This document shows positions 40,357 through 50,972 of a stretch of 64,000 nt of DNA, piece by piece. The position numbers were made by a program, and so were the translations under genes. The notes below the pieces were generated by a model. The model saw only the letters and a list, made by a program, of their open reading frames with translations, was not told the origin of the DNA and did no database searches. Positions within the stretch are counted from its first letter, which is position 1; each line of letters begins with the position of its first letter. Source of the DNA: Colwellia sp. (lineage in GTDB: Bacteria; Pseudomonadota; Gammaproteobacteria; Enterobacterales; Alteromonadaceae); assembly GCA_002733765.1 (NCBI GenBank), contig NVWU01000008.1, forward strand, positions 62,001 through 126,000, read 5' to 3'.

Positions 40357-41864
40357 TAAGCATTGTCCTCAGAAGTGCGACAAACGCTGTTTTCATCACG
40401 ATTAGCGTGCCAACTAAATATATCCTCAACGACATATTCCATATGAGCGCTACGTGAGCCTTTAACTAAAATATTGATATTAGATTCCTGATTATTATTG
40501 CCTGGTGTAAGCAGTGAACATAAATATGCTGATAACTCAGCACGTTCACTAAAGTGTTTACTCATTGATTCATTATTACGAGCAAAAGCATCACTCGTAT
40601 TTTGGCTTAATACCCCAAGGGTAAGCAGAACATTAATCCCTTGTTCTTTGGCAAAGTCGCCAACTTCTTGATGGTAACTACGTGCTTCACTGCCAAGTTC
40701 CCCCATGTCACCCAAAATTAATATTTGCTGACCTGAGTAATTTGCTAACAAAGAGATTGCGGCTTTAATCGACTCTACATTGGCATTGTAAGTATCATCA
40801 ATTAGCTTTATTTCTTGGTTTGAATTTTTACTGGTTAAATGGTGAATATTCAAACGCCCTTTTACCGGCGTCATTTCAGCTAAACCCAAGCGAATATCAT
40901 CTAGATTTGCGCCACATTCAATAGCAGCAGTAGCAGCCGCAACGGCATTACAAACATTATGTTGACCTGGCACCGTGAGTTTTACTACACATTGACCAAT
41001 AGGTGTTTGTAAATCAAAACTTGCACAGCCGTTATCATCTAAGCGAATATGACTACTGTAACAATCAGCATTCATAAGGTTATTGGTGTGCTTCTTGTCC
41101 ATGTGTTTAGCATTAGCACAGGAAAAAGTACGAACTTTTTTGTCGGTTAAACGCCACTGCCATTTGCTGGTATATTTTGTATCTTGGTTATAAAGCGCAA
41201 TACCATCAGCAGCTAAGCCAGAAAATATTTCCCCTTTAGCACGAGCAACACCACATAAATCACCGAAACCTTCTAGATGTGCTGCGGCAATATTATTTAT
41301 CATCGCAATATCTGGTTTTACTAACGCCGTGGTATAAGCAATTTCACCAATATGATTAGCACCCATTTCTATTACGGCAAAATCATCACCGTGCTCTAAA
41401 CGTAATAACGTTAAGGGCACGCCTATATCGTTATTAAAATTTCCCTTGGTCGCTAATACTTTACCTAACCGAGACAAAATGGCTGCTAACATTTCTTTGA
41501 CTGTGGTTTTACCGCTACTTCCAGTAATACCAATAGTTTTAGGTGCTACTTGTTGTTTCACATAAGCGGCTATTTGACCCAAAGCAATACGGGTATCACC
41601 CACAATAATTTGCGCAACATCTTCAGTGTTCAAACATTCAATGTGGTGATCAACAATTAACACCTGACAGCCATTCTCGACAACTTGTTGCGCAAAGCGA
41701 TGACCATCAAAGTTGGGGCCTTTTAGCGCTAAAAAAGCATCACTTACTTGTAACGTACGTGAATCAGTAATCAAATTTTCAATAGTGATTGTTTTCAGTG
41801 ATTCATGACAAAGTAATTGGCCATTAGTTACTGTTGCTAATGTAGCTAAATTCAGTGTAATCAT
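40356..41864 (-). CDS. murF: UDP-MurNAc-tripeptide-D-Ala-D-Ala ligase MurF
   Basis: MurF adds the D-Ala-D-Ala made by DdlB. The 502 residues show [16 protein letters not shown] (substrate), the ATP loop [28 protein letters not shown], and [17 protein letters not shown]. An insertion near 240-260 is rich in Lys/His/Asn ([12 protein letters not shown]), which is unlike E. coli MurF. It overlaps murE by four bases. Confidence 0.95.
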   Translation of the reverse strand: MITLNLATLATVTNGQLLCHESLKTITIENLITDSRTLQVSDAFLALKGPNFDGHRFAQQVVENGCQVLIVDHHIECLNTEDVAQIIVGDTRIALGQIAAYVKQQVAPKTIGITGSSGKTTVKEMLAAILSRLGKVLATKGNFNNDIGVPLTLLRLEHGDDFAVIEMGANHIGEIAYTTALVKPDIAMINNIAAAHLEGFGDLCGVARAKGEIFSGLAADGIALYNQDTKYTSKWQWRLTDKKVRTFSCANAKHMDKKHTNNLMNADCYSSHIRLDDNGCASFDLQTPIGQCVVKLTVPGQHNVCNAVAAATAAIECGANLDDIRLGLAEMTPVKGRLNIHHLTSKNSNQEIKLIDDTYNANVESIKAAISLLANYSGQQILILGDMGELGSEARSYHQEVGDFAKEQGINVLLTLGVLSQNTSDAFARNNESMSKHFSERAELSAYLCSLLTPGNNNQESNINILVKGSRSAHMEYVVEDIFSWHANRDENSVCRTSEDNA

Positions 41865-43420
41865 AGTTGTTCACCTACTGATTTATGTACTGAATTAGCG
41901 ATAACATGCTTAAAGAAGTCCATCACAACTTGTCGCTCGTTATAAGCAATTTTTTCTTTACCTAAAATAATATAATCTTCGTGTCCCTTGCCAGCTAACA
42001 GCACCACATCACCAGTGCTAGCTTTGGTTAAGGTTGCTAATACTGCCTGTTCTCTATCAACAATAATCTGGTGTTGTGCATGCGGCGTTAAACCCAGAAA
42101 AATATCATTGATGATACTCATGGGCACTTCAGAGCGTGGATTATCATTAGTGATCACCAAGTAATCAGCATGCTTTTCTGCTGCTTGTGCCATTAACTCT
42201 CGTTTGCCTCTGTCTCGATCTCCACCACAACCAAAAACCACGTATAAACGTCCACGACAATGTTGGCGACAAGCCAATAGTGCTTTTTCTAAAGCATCTG
42301 GTGTGTGGGCATAATCAACAACGGCCATTGGCGCCATTTGATCTATTGCCGAAAAAGCTTCCATGCGGCCAGCAATAGCCTTAACTTCAGTAATTTTCTG
42401 AGCAATATCAACTAAAGCAAGCCCTTCAATTAATAACACCGCAATCACAGCTAATAAATTGTCTACATTAAAGTCACCCAGTAATGGGCTGTGAATATCA
42501 ATATCACCTAAGTGTGTCATTAAAACAAAGTTAACACCTTGGCTATGGTGCTCAAGGTTACGACAACTAACAAATTTCGTTGAATTTTTAATATAATCAC
42601 TGCGCCCATAAAGCCAGACATTATTTTGATTATTAGCCCATGTGGTTAGCCATGTTTTAACTTGTGATTCATCACCATTTAGTACCGCAACTTGGTTATC
42701 ATTATTAGTAAACAACTGTCTTTTTGCCGCCGCATAATCAGCCATAGTACCGTGATAATCTAAGTGATCTCGGCTTAAATTAGTAAAAATAGCAATATCA
42801 AAGGCATTACCGTTAACACGACCTTGCTCAAGCGCATGTGAAGAAACCTCCATGGCTAAGTGGGTTACTTTTTGTTGACTAAATTTATCAAATAACTGTA
42901 CTAAATCAGTAGCACTTGGCGTGGTATTTTCGATGGTTTGTAAATTATCTACCAACCCTGCACCATTAGTACCGATAATTGCGCAAGGTTTTTTACAACT
43001 GGTTAGTATTTGGCCAAGTAACTGACTCGTACTTGTTTTACCATTAGTGCCGGTAATTCCTATCATGGTCATTTTTGCTTGCGGGGTTTGATAGTAAGCA
43101 CTAGCAAGGTTAAATAACTCTTTATTTAACTGGTAAAAACTAACAACGGCAACATCTTGTTGAAAAACAATACGGCCATGCTCACTTTCATCTGAGCATT
43201 CAGCTAAAACTAAACTAGCCCCTTTATTGATGGCACTCGCAATATATTTTCGTCCATCTAAAGCATGACCAATGATGGCACAAAAAATATCACCGCGGTT
43301 AAGCTGACGACTGTCATTAGTTAAGTCACCTAAGTTGTTAACTAGGGTAAAACTATCAGGTAACTTGATAGCAAAATCATGTAACAGTTGCGCTATAGAT
43401 AGGTTTAAAGACTTAGACAT
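41861..43420 (-). CDS. murE: UDP-MurNAc-L-Ala-D-Glu-meso-DAP ligase MurE
   Basis: MurE adds the third stem residue. The start is set at ATG 43420 (MSKSLNLSIAQLL), six bases after AGAGG inside the end of ftsI. The ATP loop GITGTNGKTSTSQLL, the conserved DYHGTMADYAAAK and the meso-DAP-specific motif DNPR (ITNDNPRSE) are visible. DNPR indicates diaminopimelate rather than lysine. Confidence 0.95.
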   Translation of the reverse strand: MSKSLNLSIAQLLHDFAIKLPDSFTLVNNLGDLTNDSRQLNRGDIFCAIIGHALDGRKYIASAINKGASLVLAECSDESEHGRIVFQQDVAVVSFYQLNKELFNLASAYYQTPQAKMTMIGITGTNGKTSTSQLLGQILTSCKKPCAIIGTNGAGLVDNLQTIENTTPSATDLVQLFDKFSQQKVTHLAMEVSSHALEQGRVNGNAFDIAIFTNLSRDHLDYHGTMADYAAAKRQLFTNNDNQVAVLNGDESQVKTWLTTWANNQNNVWLYGRSDYIKNSTKFVSCRNLEHHSQGVNFVLMTHLGDIDIHSPLLGDFNVDNLLAVIAVLLIEGLALVDIAQKITEVKAIAGRMEAFSAIDQMAPMAVVDYAHTPDALEKALLACRQHCRGRLYVVFGCGGDRDRGKRELMAQAAEKHADYLVITNDNPRSEVPMSIINDIFLGLTPHAQHQIIVDREQAVLATLTKASTGDVVLLAGKGHEDYIILGKEKIAYNERQVVMDFFKHVIANSVHKSVGEQL

Positions 43421-45203
43421 CATTAACCTCTGGTGCACTTACTTGTAACTCATCACTTGTTGCTATTACTTTACTCGTCTGTGCTAGCTTTTTATTGGCA
43501 TCTGGCGCAATATTTAACACCCGTAGCGCGCCTTTCATAACACGAGAAAACACCGGTGCAGCAACTTCGCCACCATGATATAAATCACCACCTGGATCGT
43601 TAATAACCACTACTACCACAACTTTAGGATCTGAAATAGGCGCAACACCAGCAAATAAACCGACATAATCATTGCCATAACCACCAGCCACCGCTTTAAA
43701 AGAAGTACCGGTTTTGCCACCAACGCGATAGCCCGCCACTTTCGCTTTTTGTACATGCTCATCAACGACGGTTTCTAGCATATTTATCACAGCATTCGCG
43801 TTTTCTTGAGAAAATATTCGTACACCTTCATTTACTTGTTCAGTTTTAACAATAGACAGTTCGCGCTTAATGCCACCATTAGCTAAGGTGGCGTAAAAAC
43901 GAGCAAGTTGCATCGGGGTTATTGCCAAACCATAACCCCATGATAACGTTGCCAATTCAAACTTTGACCAGCGTTGCCTGTCATGCATCATCCCGAAGCT
44001 TTCACCAACCAAACCTGTACCTGTAGTCTCGGCAAAACCCACATCAAAAAACTTATCAAGTAAAAAGTTTTTTGGCACTGACAAGGCAAGTTTAGTGGTA
44101 CCTATATTCGATGATGTGACTAAAATTTCTTCAAGAGATAATTTACCACGGTTAATAGGATCATTAACCCGTCTGCCTCCTAAGCGCATCCAACCTGGGC
44201 TAGTATCAATAATCGTATTAATTTTAGTTGAGCCAAACTCTAATGCAGTTAACACTGTAAGGGGTTTCATGGTTGAACCCGGCTCGTAAATATCAGTAAT
44301 GGCACGATTTCGAAAACGATGAATAGCCGTATTACGACGATTATTAGGATTATAAGATGGGCTATTCGCCATCGCTAATATTTCACCCGTATGAATATCG
44401 GCCACAACTACCGAACCAGAAGTAGCTTTAAAAGCTTGTACAGCGCCTTTTAGCTCTTTGTAAGCAATAGCTTGAATACGCTGATCAATTGTCAGGGTAA
44501 TATTTTTTGCTTCTTGTGCTACTTCAACCGATAAAATTTCAATTTTACGGCCTTTCGCATCTTTTCTAAAGCGCTTGCTGCCACCTTTACCGGTCAGTAG
44601 TTGGTCGTATACCCGCTCAACCCCTTCGATTCCTTTATCATCAACATTGGTAAAGCCAACAATATGAGCACTTATTTCTCCGGTTGGATAAAAACGTTTC
44701 GATTCTTTACGCAGATGAATGCCAGGAATTTTCAATTCACGAATATAATTGGCCATGGCAGGTGATATTTTTCGTTCTAAATAAACAAAACGTTTTGTCG
44801 GATGACGAATGACACGAGTCGTTAACTTATTAACATCTTGACCTAAAACATCAGCCAGTGCTTGCCAATGTTCAGTCATCGTGAGGGCATTATTATCCAT
44901 AATTATTTTAGGATCAGCCCACACGGTCTCTACCGGTACACTAATAGCGAGTTCATCGCCATTTCTATCAATAATAGAGCCTCGCTGTACCGTATTGGCA
45001 GCAACCCGCATTGAGCGCATATCTCCTTGCTTTTTCAGCATGTCAGGTTCAATTATTTGAATATAAGCACTACGTGCTAGCAGCCCAGCATAAATCAAGG
45101 CAACAATAGCCAGCACGACATAATAACGCCATGCGGTAGTTGTTGGTTGACTGCTGCGATTGCTTGCTTTTTTACTCACGCTTACGCTCACTTTATTGTT
45201 CAT
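43413..45203 (-). CDS. ftsI: septal transpeptidase FtsI (PBP3)
   Basis: FtsI crosslinks septal peptidoglycan with FtsW. One span (about 26-45) is followed by the pedestal domain with RGSIIDRNGDELA and by the transpeptidase domain. All three penicillin-binding motifs are present: S310-T-M-K313, S364-S-N366 and K497-T-G-T500. The overlap with murE implies coupling. Confidence 0.97.
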   Translation of the reverse strand: MNNKVSVSVSKKASNRSSQPTTTAWRYYVVLAIVALIYAGLLARSAYIQIIEPDMLKKQGDMRSMRVAANTVQRGSIIDRNGDELAISVPVETVWADPKIIMDNNALTMTEHWQALADVLGQDVNKLTTRVIRHPTKRFVYLERKISPAMANYIRELKIPGIHLRKESKRFYPTGEISAHIVGFTNVDDKGIEGVERVYDQLLTGKGGSKRFRKDAKGRKIEILSVEVAQEAKNITLTIDQRIQAIAYKELKGAVQAFKATSGSVVVADIHTGEILAMANSPSYNPNNRRNTAIHRFRNRAITDIYEPGSTMKPLTVLTALEFGSTKINTIIDTSPGWMRLGGRRVNDPINRGKLSLEEILVTSSNIGTTKLALSVPKNFLLDKFFDVGFAETTGTGLVGESFGMMHDRQRWSKFELATLSWGYGLAITPMQLARFYATLANGGIKRELSIVKTEQVNEGVRIFSQENANAVINMLETVVDEHVQKAKVAGYRVGGKTGTSFKAVAGGYGNDYVGLFAGVAPISDPKVVVVVVINDPGGDLYHGGEVAAPVFSRVMKGALRVLNIAPDANKKLAQTSKVIATSDELQVSAPEVNDV

Positions 45204-45243
45204 TTAACTCATGCTGTCTATGCGTTACTTGCTTGGAAACTAG

Positions 45244-45573
45244 TTAATCTAACGTTATAATTATTTCTGACTTAGTATCTGGCCGCTTCATGTTTAACAA
45301 CTTCTTCGCTTTACTTTCTATTGCGCTGTGCTCAGCTAAAGAACTCTGCTCTAATAACAAATTACGCCATTCAATATCTAACTCATCTCGTTGGGTAAAT
45401 AATTGCTCTAATTCACTGGTCGTTTGTCTATTTACATGGGTGTAATAGATAACTGAAAATGCTGATATCACTACCAATGCTAATAAAATGTAACTAACAA
45501 AATGCTGTAAAATATCTTCCCAAATATCTAGTGTTAATAGTGTCTTACGTTGTGCCGCTCTTTGATTTGGCAC
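45244..45573 (-). CDS. ftsL: divisome protein FtsL
   Basis: A 109-residue single-span protein (about 28-48) with a periplasmic leucine-zipper coiled coil (52-95) that pairs with FtsB. Sequence similarity in FtsL is low, so the call relies on the layout and on its place between rsmH and ftsI. The stop of rsmH is two bases before its start. Confidence 0.9.
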   Translation of the reverse strand: MPNQRAAQRKTLLTLDIWEDILQHFVSYILLALVVISAFSVIYYTHVNRQTTSELEQLFTQRDELDIEWRNLLLEQSSLAEHSAIESKAKKLLNMKRPDTKSEIIITLD

Positions 45574-45575
45574 AA

Positions 45576-46526
45576 TTAGTCATCTATATGCGGTAAACGT
45601 TTAGCAATACGTAACACTGAGCTGCGCGAGCGCACATTGACTTCCACTTCATTTTTACTCGGTTTTAATTTACGACCGATCAATTGCAGCTTTTTACCTT
45701 TATTTAATTCTTCTTCACTAATAGGCAAACCACGAGGGACTTTTTTACCCTGTGAATGCTTTCTCATAAATTGCTTAACCAAACGATCTTCAAGTGAATG
45801 AAAACTAATCACCACTAAACGGCCACCTTCAGCTAATACAGTTAAAGAAGCTGCCAAGACTTTTTCAATTTGCTCAAGTTCACTGTTGATATAGATACGA
45901 ATGGCTTGAAAACTTCGCGTTGCCGGATGTTTTTTGATTTCACGCTGTGGAGCTGTAGTTTTTATCAATTTAGCTAACTGGCTAGTGCGGGTAAAAGGGG
46001 TTTCTTCGCGCGCATCAACAATCGCATTGGCAATACGCCATGCATGTTTCTCTTCACCGAAGGTTCTTAAGACCCAAGTGATATCTTCCACATCAGCAAC
46101 GGCTAACCACTGTGCTGCTGTTTGGCCGCGACTAGTATCCATGCGCATATCTAACGGGCCATCTTTCATAAAACTAAAACCACGTTCAGCTTCATCTAAT
46201 TGTGGCGAAGACACGCCTAGATCTAATAATATACCGTTAACTTTACCAACTAAATTATGTTGTTGAGCTATATCAGCTAAATTGGCAAACCCTTCGTGTT
46301 CAATAAGAAAACGTTTATCTTCTTGGAATTTTTCAGCCGCGGTAATCGCTGAAGGATCACGATCAATAGCGATTAACCGCCCCTGCGCTGATAATTTAGA
46401 AAGGATCAACGACGAGTGACCGCCACGACCGAAAGTACAATCGATATAGCAGCCATTGGGATCGATGTCTAAACCATCTATCGCCTCAGCTAATAAAACA
46501 GAAATGTGTGTTTTATCTGATTCCAT
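45576..46526 (-). CDS. rsmH: 16S rRNA m4C1402 methyltransferase RsmH (MraW)
   Basis: RsmH methylates N4 of C1402 in 16S rRNA using S-adenosylmethionine. Motifs are [13 protein letters not shown], the AdoMet loop [29 protein letters not shown], and the [11 protein letters not shown] signature. The length of 316 residues is typical. It follows mraZ by 79 bases. Confidence 0.96.
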   Translation of the reverse strand: MESDKTHISVLLAEAIDGLDIDPNGCYIDCTFGRGGHSSLILSKLSAQGRLIAIDRDPSAITAAEKFQEDKRFLIEHEGFANLADIAQQHNLVGKVNGILLDLGVSSPQLDEAERGFSFMKDGPLDMRMDTSRGQTAAQWLAVADVEDITWVLRTFGEEKHAWRIANAIVDAREETPFTRTSQLAKLIKTTAPQREIKKHPATRSFQAIRIYINSELEQIEKVLAASLTVLAEGGRLVVISFHSLEDRLVKQFMRKHSQGKKVPRGLPISEEELNKGKKLQLIGRKLKPSKNEVEVNVRSRSSVLRIAKRLPHIDD

Positions 46527-46605
46527 GTTGTTATTTTTATAACCTTTTTAATGTAGTCGTACGTTCTAACGCTAAAATGTATGGCTAAAAATCGCCTACA
46601 AATAC

Positions 46606-47064
46606 TTATAGAGACAAATCAAGTAAACGGTCTGTTAATTCAATTTCACCTGATTGTATTTTACTAATACCTTGCTGCATTTGGGCTTGCCATGCTGACT
46701 CACTCCAAATTTCAAATTTTTTCAATTGCCCGACTAACATCACTGACTTTTCTAATCCCGCGTGTTGCCTTAATGGACCATTGAGTAATAAGCGTCCATT
46801 TTTATCCATGTCACAATCAGTAGCATTTCCCAGCAGAACTTGCTGTAATAGTCGTTCTTGTGGATTCATACTTGATAAACTGCAAAGTTTTAATTCAATT
46901 TCTTCCCATTCAGGCAAGGGGTAAAGTAATAAACACGGGTGTTGAATATCAACCGTACAGATCATCTTTCCTTGGCAATCGGCAAATAGCTCCTCGCGAT
47001 ACTTAGTAGGTACCGTGATTCTATTCTTACTATCAAGCGTAATTGCGCTAGCGCCTCTGAACAT
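46606..47064 (-). CDS. mraZ: transcriptional regulator MraZ
   Basis: MraZ is an AbrB-like repressor of the dcw promoter. The 152 residues contain two repeats with the DxxxR motif: ITLDSKNRITVPTKYRE at about 9-25 and CDMDKNGRLLLNGPLRQ at about 84-100. It is the first gene of the cluster, and its operator is recognisable upstream at 47135-47168. Confidence 0.95.
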   Translation of the reverse strand: MFRGASAITLDSKNRITVPTKYREELFADCQGKMICTVDIQHPCLLLYPLPEWEEIELKLCSLSSMNPQERLLQQVLLGNATDCDMDKNGRLLLNGPLRQHAGLEKSVMLVGQLKKFEIWSESAWQAQMQQGISKIQSGEIELTDRLLDLSL

Positions 47065-47096
47065 AATATTTACTTATATCAACTTTGTTTTGGTTT

Positions 47097-47168
47097 AATA
47101 TTTTGCAGTAATTGTTAAAAATCAACTTGAATATACCCCAAGATCCACAATTACCCACTTTTTACCAC
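47097..47168 (-). promoter_or_regulatory. MraZ operator repeats and candidate dcw promoter
   Basis: On the minus strand GTGG occurs at exact 10-base spacing: GTGGTAAAAA, GTGGGTAATT, GTGGATCTTG, then GGGG (47168 down to about 47136). This matches the TGGGN repeats at 10-bp pitch that MraZ rings bind. Downstream, TTGATT (47125-47120) and AATATT (47102-47097) are 17 bases apart, a fair sigma-70 pair 33-61 bases before mraZ. The repeats are clear; the promoter is less certain. Confidence 0.7.
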
Positions 47169-47410
47169 ATTGATACAGTTTAGTGACTAAAGCAAAGTTA
47201 TGTCAAGCAAAGATCACTAAAAAAATGAGTAGAAGTACTGGTAAAAAACCCAGTAAAATTAAGGTCTGAAGAAAGATTTTTAGGAAGTGAATGAATTTGT
47301 GGGCTTTTGTGGATCTATATCTCAAAAAAGTATCAATAAAGTGTAAAAAATAATTTTTAGGTTAACAGAAATATTCAAAAGGTGGAGTAATTGAGCAGTA
47401 TTATCCCAAA
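47169..47410. other. spacer upstream of mraZ
   Basis: About 240 bases between the MraZ operator and the acyl-CoA dehydrogenase terminator. No gene or structured element was seen. Confidence 0.4.
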
Positions 47411-47438
47411 TAATAAAACCCCGCCATAATTAGCGGGG
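47411..47438 (-). terminator. terminator of the acyl-CoA dehydrogenase gene
   Basis: CCCCGC and GCGGGG form a GC stem around an 8-base loop, followed by TTTTATTA on the minus strand, 31 bases after the stop codon. Confidence 0.85.
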
Positions 47439-47468
47439 ATTCATTAGAAAATTAGAAAAATTAATTAT

Positions 47469-49277
47469 TTAAAATAACTCATCATCAATGGCAAACAAAC
47501 AATCACAACCAGATTTTGCTGAAGCAATTAAAGACAGTCTACGTGGTAATAATCGAGTAAAGAAGTAACGAGCCGTATGTAGTTTACTTTGATAAAAATC
47601 TGCACCGCTTTCACCATTACTCGCTTGTTGTGTTAAAGATACTTGTGCCATTTTCGCCCAAACAAATGCCATTGCCGTATAACCAAACACATGTAAATAA
47701 TCATTTGCCGATGCGCCTAATTCATTTATATCACTTTGTGACTTCGTTAATAAATCAGTCGTTAACTCGGTTAAATCAGTTACTGCGGCTGCTAGAGGAG
47801 CAATAAACTCATTCATGGCTTCATCATCGGTGCTGTTTTCGATAAAAGCATTCACTTCATCAGTAAACACTTTTAACATAGCACCTTTTGAACTGGCTAC
47901 TTTTCGCATCAGTAAATCCATGGCTTGAATACCATTGGTGCCTTCATATATTTGAGTAATTCGAGCATCACGAACTAATTGTTCTTGACCCCATTCACGA
48001 ATATAACCATGGCCACCAAAAACTTGTTGACCTGCAACAGTATTTTCAAAACCTAAGTCAGTGAAAAAGGCTTTAGCAATAGGTGTCATCAATGCCGCTA
48101 ACGTTTCACCTTTAGCCTGTTCTTCGCCTTCACCATAAGTAGCATAATCAAGTTGCATAGAAATATAGCTAGAGAGTGCGCGCGATCCTTCATTTAATGC
48201 TTTCATATTTAATAGCATGCGACGTACATCACCATGTACCATGATAGAGTCAGCTTCTTGATTAGGGTTTTTAACACCATTTGTTTTACTATCAAGAGCT
48301 CGACCTTGTATTCTGTCTTTCGCATACTCTAGCGCATTTTGATAAGAGCGTACTGCAGCACTTAATCCTTGGATACCCACACCAATACGTTCAAAATTCA
48401 TCATAGTGAACATGCAAGCTAAGCCTTTATTTAATTCTCCAACTAAGAAACCTTTAGAATCATCAAAATTCATTACACAAGTTGCTGAAGCATTAATACC
48501 CATTTTATGCTCGATAGAACCACAACTAACATTGTTATGCTCACCAAGTGTTTCATCATCATTAACATTAAATTTAGGTACTAAAAACAGAGAAATACCA
48601 CGAGGTCCTGCTGGCGCATCCGGTAATTTAGCTAAAACTAAATGAACAATATTTTCCGTAAGATCGTGTTCACCACCAGTAATAAATATTTTATTGCCTG
48701 TAACACGATAACTACCATCATCTTGTGGAATTGCTTTTGTACGAATAATACCTAAATCAGAACCCGAGTGTGATTCAGTTAAACACATCGATGCCGTCCA
48801 ATCACCAGCATACATACGTGTTAAATAACGTTGTTTTAATTCATCACTACCATGCTTGGCTAATGACAACGCTGCACCTGCGGTAAGTACCGGATAAAGC
48901 GCAAAAGAAATATCTGCGCTATTTAGCATCTCTTCATGCATAGCGGTTAACATTTTTGGCATACCCATGCCACCATAATCAACATCACCACCAAGTGCGG
49001 TCCAACCACCTTCGGCATAGGTATTAAACGCTTCTTTATAACCAGGGGCTGTGGTAACTGCGCCATCTTTAAAGCTCACACCAATTTCGTCACCTTGACG
49101 AGCAATAGGATCAATCTCTTGCTCAGCGATTTTGGCACACTCTTGTAAAATAGCTTGAGCCGTATCTTTATCAACTTGCTCTGCTAATTTTGGAAGTTTT
49201 TGCCACATTTCATCCGCTTTAAATACTTCATAAAGCAAGAAACTCATATCTTTCAACGGAACTTTATACTCAGCCAC
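47469..49277 (-). CDS. acyl-CoA dehydrogenase (FadE-like, long form)
   Basis: The flavoprotein catalyses the first oxidation of beta-oxidation. The 602-residue form belongs to the long acyl-CoA dehydrogenases with an extra C-terminal domain. Visible parts are MCLTESHSGSDLGIIRTKA and KIFITGGEHDL (FAD/substrate binding), the family segment FERIGVGIQGLSAAVRSYQN, and VFGGHGYIREWGQEQLVRD with IYEGTNGIQAMDL. The catalytic Glu follows YEG (E in QIYEGTN). It stands alone, so the acyl chain preference is not known. Confidence 0.92.
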   Translation of the reverse strand: MAEYKVPLKDMSFLLYEVFKADEMWQKLPKLAEQVDKDTAQAILQECAKIAEQEIDPIARQGDEIGVSFKDGAVTTAPGYKEAFNTYAEGGWTALGGDVDYGGMGMPKMLTAMHEEMLNSADISFALYPVLTAGAALSLAKHGSDELKQRYLTRMYAGDWTASMCLTESHSGSDLGIIRTKAIPQDDGSYRVTGNKIFITGGEHDLTENIVHLVLAKLPDAPAGPRGISLFLVPKFNVNDDETLGEHNNVSCGSIEHKMGINASATCVMNFDDSKGFLVGELNKGLACMFTMMNFERIGVGIQGLSAAVRSYQNALEYAKDRIQGRALDSKTNGVKNPNQEADSIMVHGDVRRMLLNMKALNEGSRALSSYISMQLDYATYGEGEEQAKGETLAALMTPIAKAFFTDLGFENTVAGQQVFGGHGYIREWGQEQLVRDARITQIYEGTNGIQAMDLLMRKVASSKGAMLKVFTDEVNAFIENSTDDEAMNEFIAPLAAAVTDLTELTTDLLTKSQSDINELGASANDYLHVFGYTAMAFVWAKMAQVSLTQQASNGESGADFYQSKLHTARYFFTRLLPRRLSLIASAKSGCDCLFAIDDELF

Positions 49278-49506
49278 GACAACCCCTAATTTATTGGTTA
49301 AATTGTAATTAGCTTATTTTGCTTCATTGGTAAACAAACCAAGAGACGAACAAGCGATTAAAACAGTTGTTTGAATATACCTTATTGACAGTAAAAGTAA
49401 AGTATTAGCCCAAATAAACCTGTGTTTAACTTGATATTTTATCAAAACTTACGTTAGTGTTAATAAAACACTAAAACGAAGTATAGATAACTTGTACAAA
49501 ACTGCG

Positions 49507-50466
49507 ATGAAAACCTTCATAAGTTTATTTTTTTTAACTTTCTTGCTAATAACAACTGCGCAAGCCAAACAATTAAGCTTCACAAAACAAGCTCAAGATA
49601 ATAATTATAGTCTTAATTATCAATGGCTTGATTATTATAACGTTCGCCAATCAATCCGCTTTAACTTAACTAAACCCGCTTTATTTGAGCGCTTTAGAAT
49701 ACTTAAGCCTTATCAAAGTGAATTTGCCCAAAAAACAATTTTACGCGCAATAAAAAAACAACTTAGGCAGCAGCCATTAATCGGCGCTCGCGTGATTTTT
49801 AAACAACAACAGGGTAAAACAGTTATTAAAGTAGAAGGGCAAGATGAGGAAAAAGTTGCTGCTGCGTATCAAAAAATAAAATTAGTAGAACAAGAAGTTA
49901 CTAAAAAGTACTTTAAAAAGAATTACTACCAACGTTTTACCACCCCTGATCAACAAACAGGCATCAAAGTAGCTCATGTTAATATTGCATTAGATTCCGT
50001 GGCAGATTTTAAGGTACTTAAGCCGATAATTTTAGATAAAGTATCCATTGAAAATGTTCGTAAAGTCACTGATTTTGTCCTCAGCTTTGTACAAAGTATT
50101 CCTTATTCAACATTAGAATCTCGCCTTACTTCTTCAGGTGCTGGCTTTAATCCTCCGGCAAAATTATTATGGGAAAATCAAGGTGATTGTGATAGTAAAA
50201 TGACATTAACAGCAACTATTTTACGCGCGTTAATGCCAAGAATAGATATGGCGATGATATATATTGATCAGCATGCCTTTATTGGTATTGCCATTCCCGC
50301 AGAGGCTAATGAGATCAGTATTGAATACCAAGGGGTTAATTATCTATTGGCTGAGCCAACAGGACCTGCTTTATACAAATTAGGAACCTTAGCCCCTGAA
50401 TCTGAATTAGCAATAAATCAAGAGCGCTATGTTGTCGAAGAGTTTCATTCCGACGGCAGTTATTAA
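49507..50466 (+). CDS. secreted transglutaminase-fold protein
   Basis: The start is taken at ATG 49507, giving a signal peptide (MKTFISLFFLTFLLITTAQA, cleavage before KQ); an in-frame TTG lies five codons earlier. The mature part begins with a basic region. A C-terminal transglutaminase-like domain (about 180-310) shows a possible Cys-His-acid triad in QGDCDSKMTLTATILRAL, QHAFIGIAI and LLAEPTGP. Such exported domains act as cysteine peptidases or are inactive. No neighbour helps. Related unknowns occur in Alteromonadales. Confidence 0.7.
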   Translation: MKTFISLFFLTFLLITTAQAKQLSFTKQAQDNNYSLNYQWLDYYNVRQSIRFNLTKPALFERFRILKPYQSEFAQKTILRAIKKQLRQQPLIGARVIFKQQQGKTVIKVEGQDEEKVAAAYQKIKLVEQEVTKKYFKKNYYQRFTTPDQQTGIKVAHVNIALDSVADFKVLKPIILDKVSIENVRKVTDFVLSFVQSIPYSTLESRLTSSGAGFNPPAKLLWENQGDCDSKMTLTATILRALMPRIDMAMIYIDQHAFIGIAIPAEANEISIEYQGVNYLLAEPTGPALYKLGTLAPESELAINQERYVVEEFHSDGSY

Positions 50467-50865
50467 ATACTTTTTACCTCGTCAATTTAATCGCTATTTC
50501 CTCACTATATTTCCCTGTATTTTCATGACAATGTTCACCATTCAAAAGGCAGGATTTTAGTGGGAATTAAAAACACTTTAGGTAAGACAAATAATTTAGG
50601 CATAATCATTCGATGGTGTGATTATTTAACGCAATATAAAGTGATTATTACCAACAATAATTGAAAAATTAATAAAAATTGATACTAAGCTAGTTGAACA
50701 AACTTACAAAGTTGATGGTATGTACGGCAAATAAATAACGGAGGTTGGTACAGCCAAAGAAACCTGAAAGCAATATACTGCTGTATTAGAATCAGGTCGT
50801 GCTGATTTAGTTGCCTCGTATGACCTAAAATGAAGCTCTTCATTAAGAAGAATAATACTGAATAT
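50467..50865. other. gene-free stretch before the nir region
   Basis: About 400 bases with no supported gene in any frame. Short open pieces between 50,700 and 50,890 lack ribosome sites and protein-like composition. It separates the transglutaminase-fold gene from the terminator of the fusion cytochrome. Confidence 0.4.
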
Positions 50866-50905
50866 AAAAAGCGCCTTGATCTGAATTAACAAATCAAGGC
50901 GCTTT
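50866..50905 (-). terminator. strong terminator of the NapC-fusion cytochrome gene
   Basis: A 13-base perfect stem, AAAGCGCCTTGAT with ATCAAGGCGCTTT, around a 12-base loop, with a T-run on the minus strand. It lies 68 bases after the stop codon. Confidence 0.88.
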
Positions 50906-50972
50906 AGTAAATCACTTTAATACGGCGTCAATACTGTTTTAGTGTCGCTTAAAACAATCAGAGCAACCGTTT

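Noticed and set aside
50704-50892. 62-codon minus frame
   Set aside because: It overlaps the 50866-50905 terminator, lacks a ribosome site and has no protein-like pattern.
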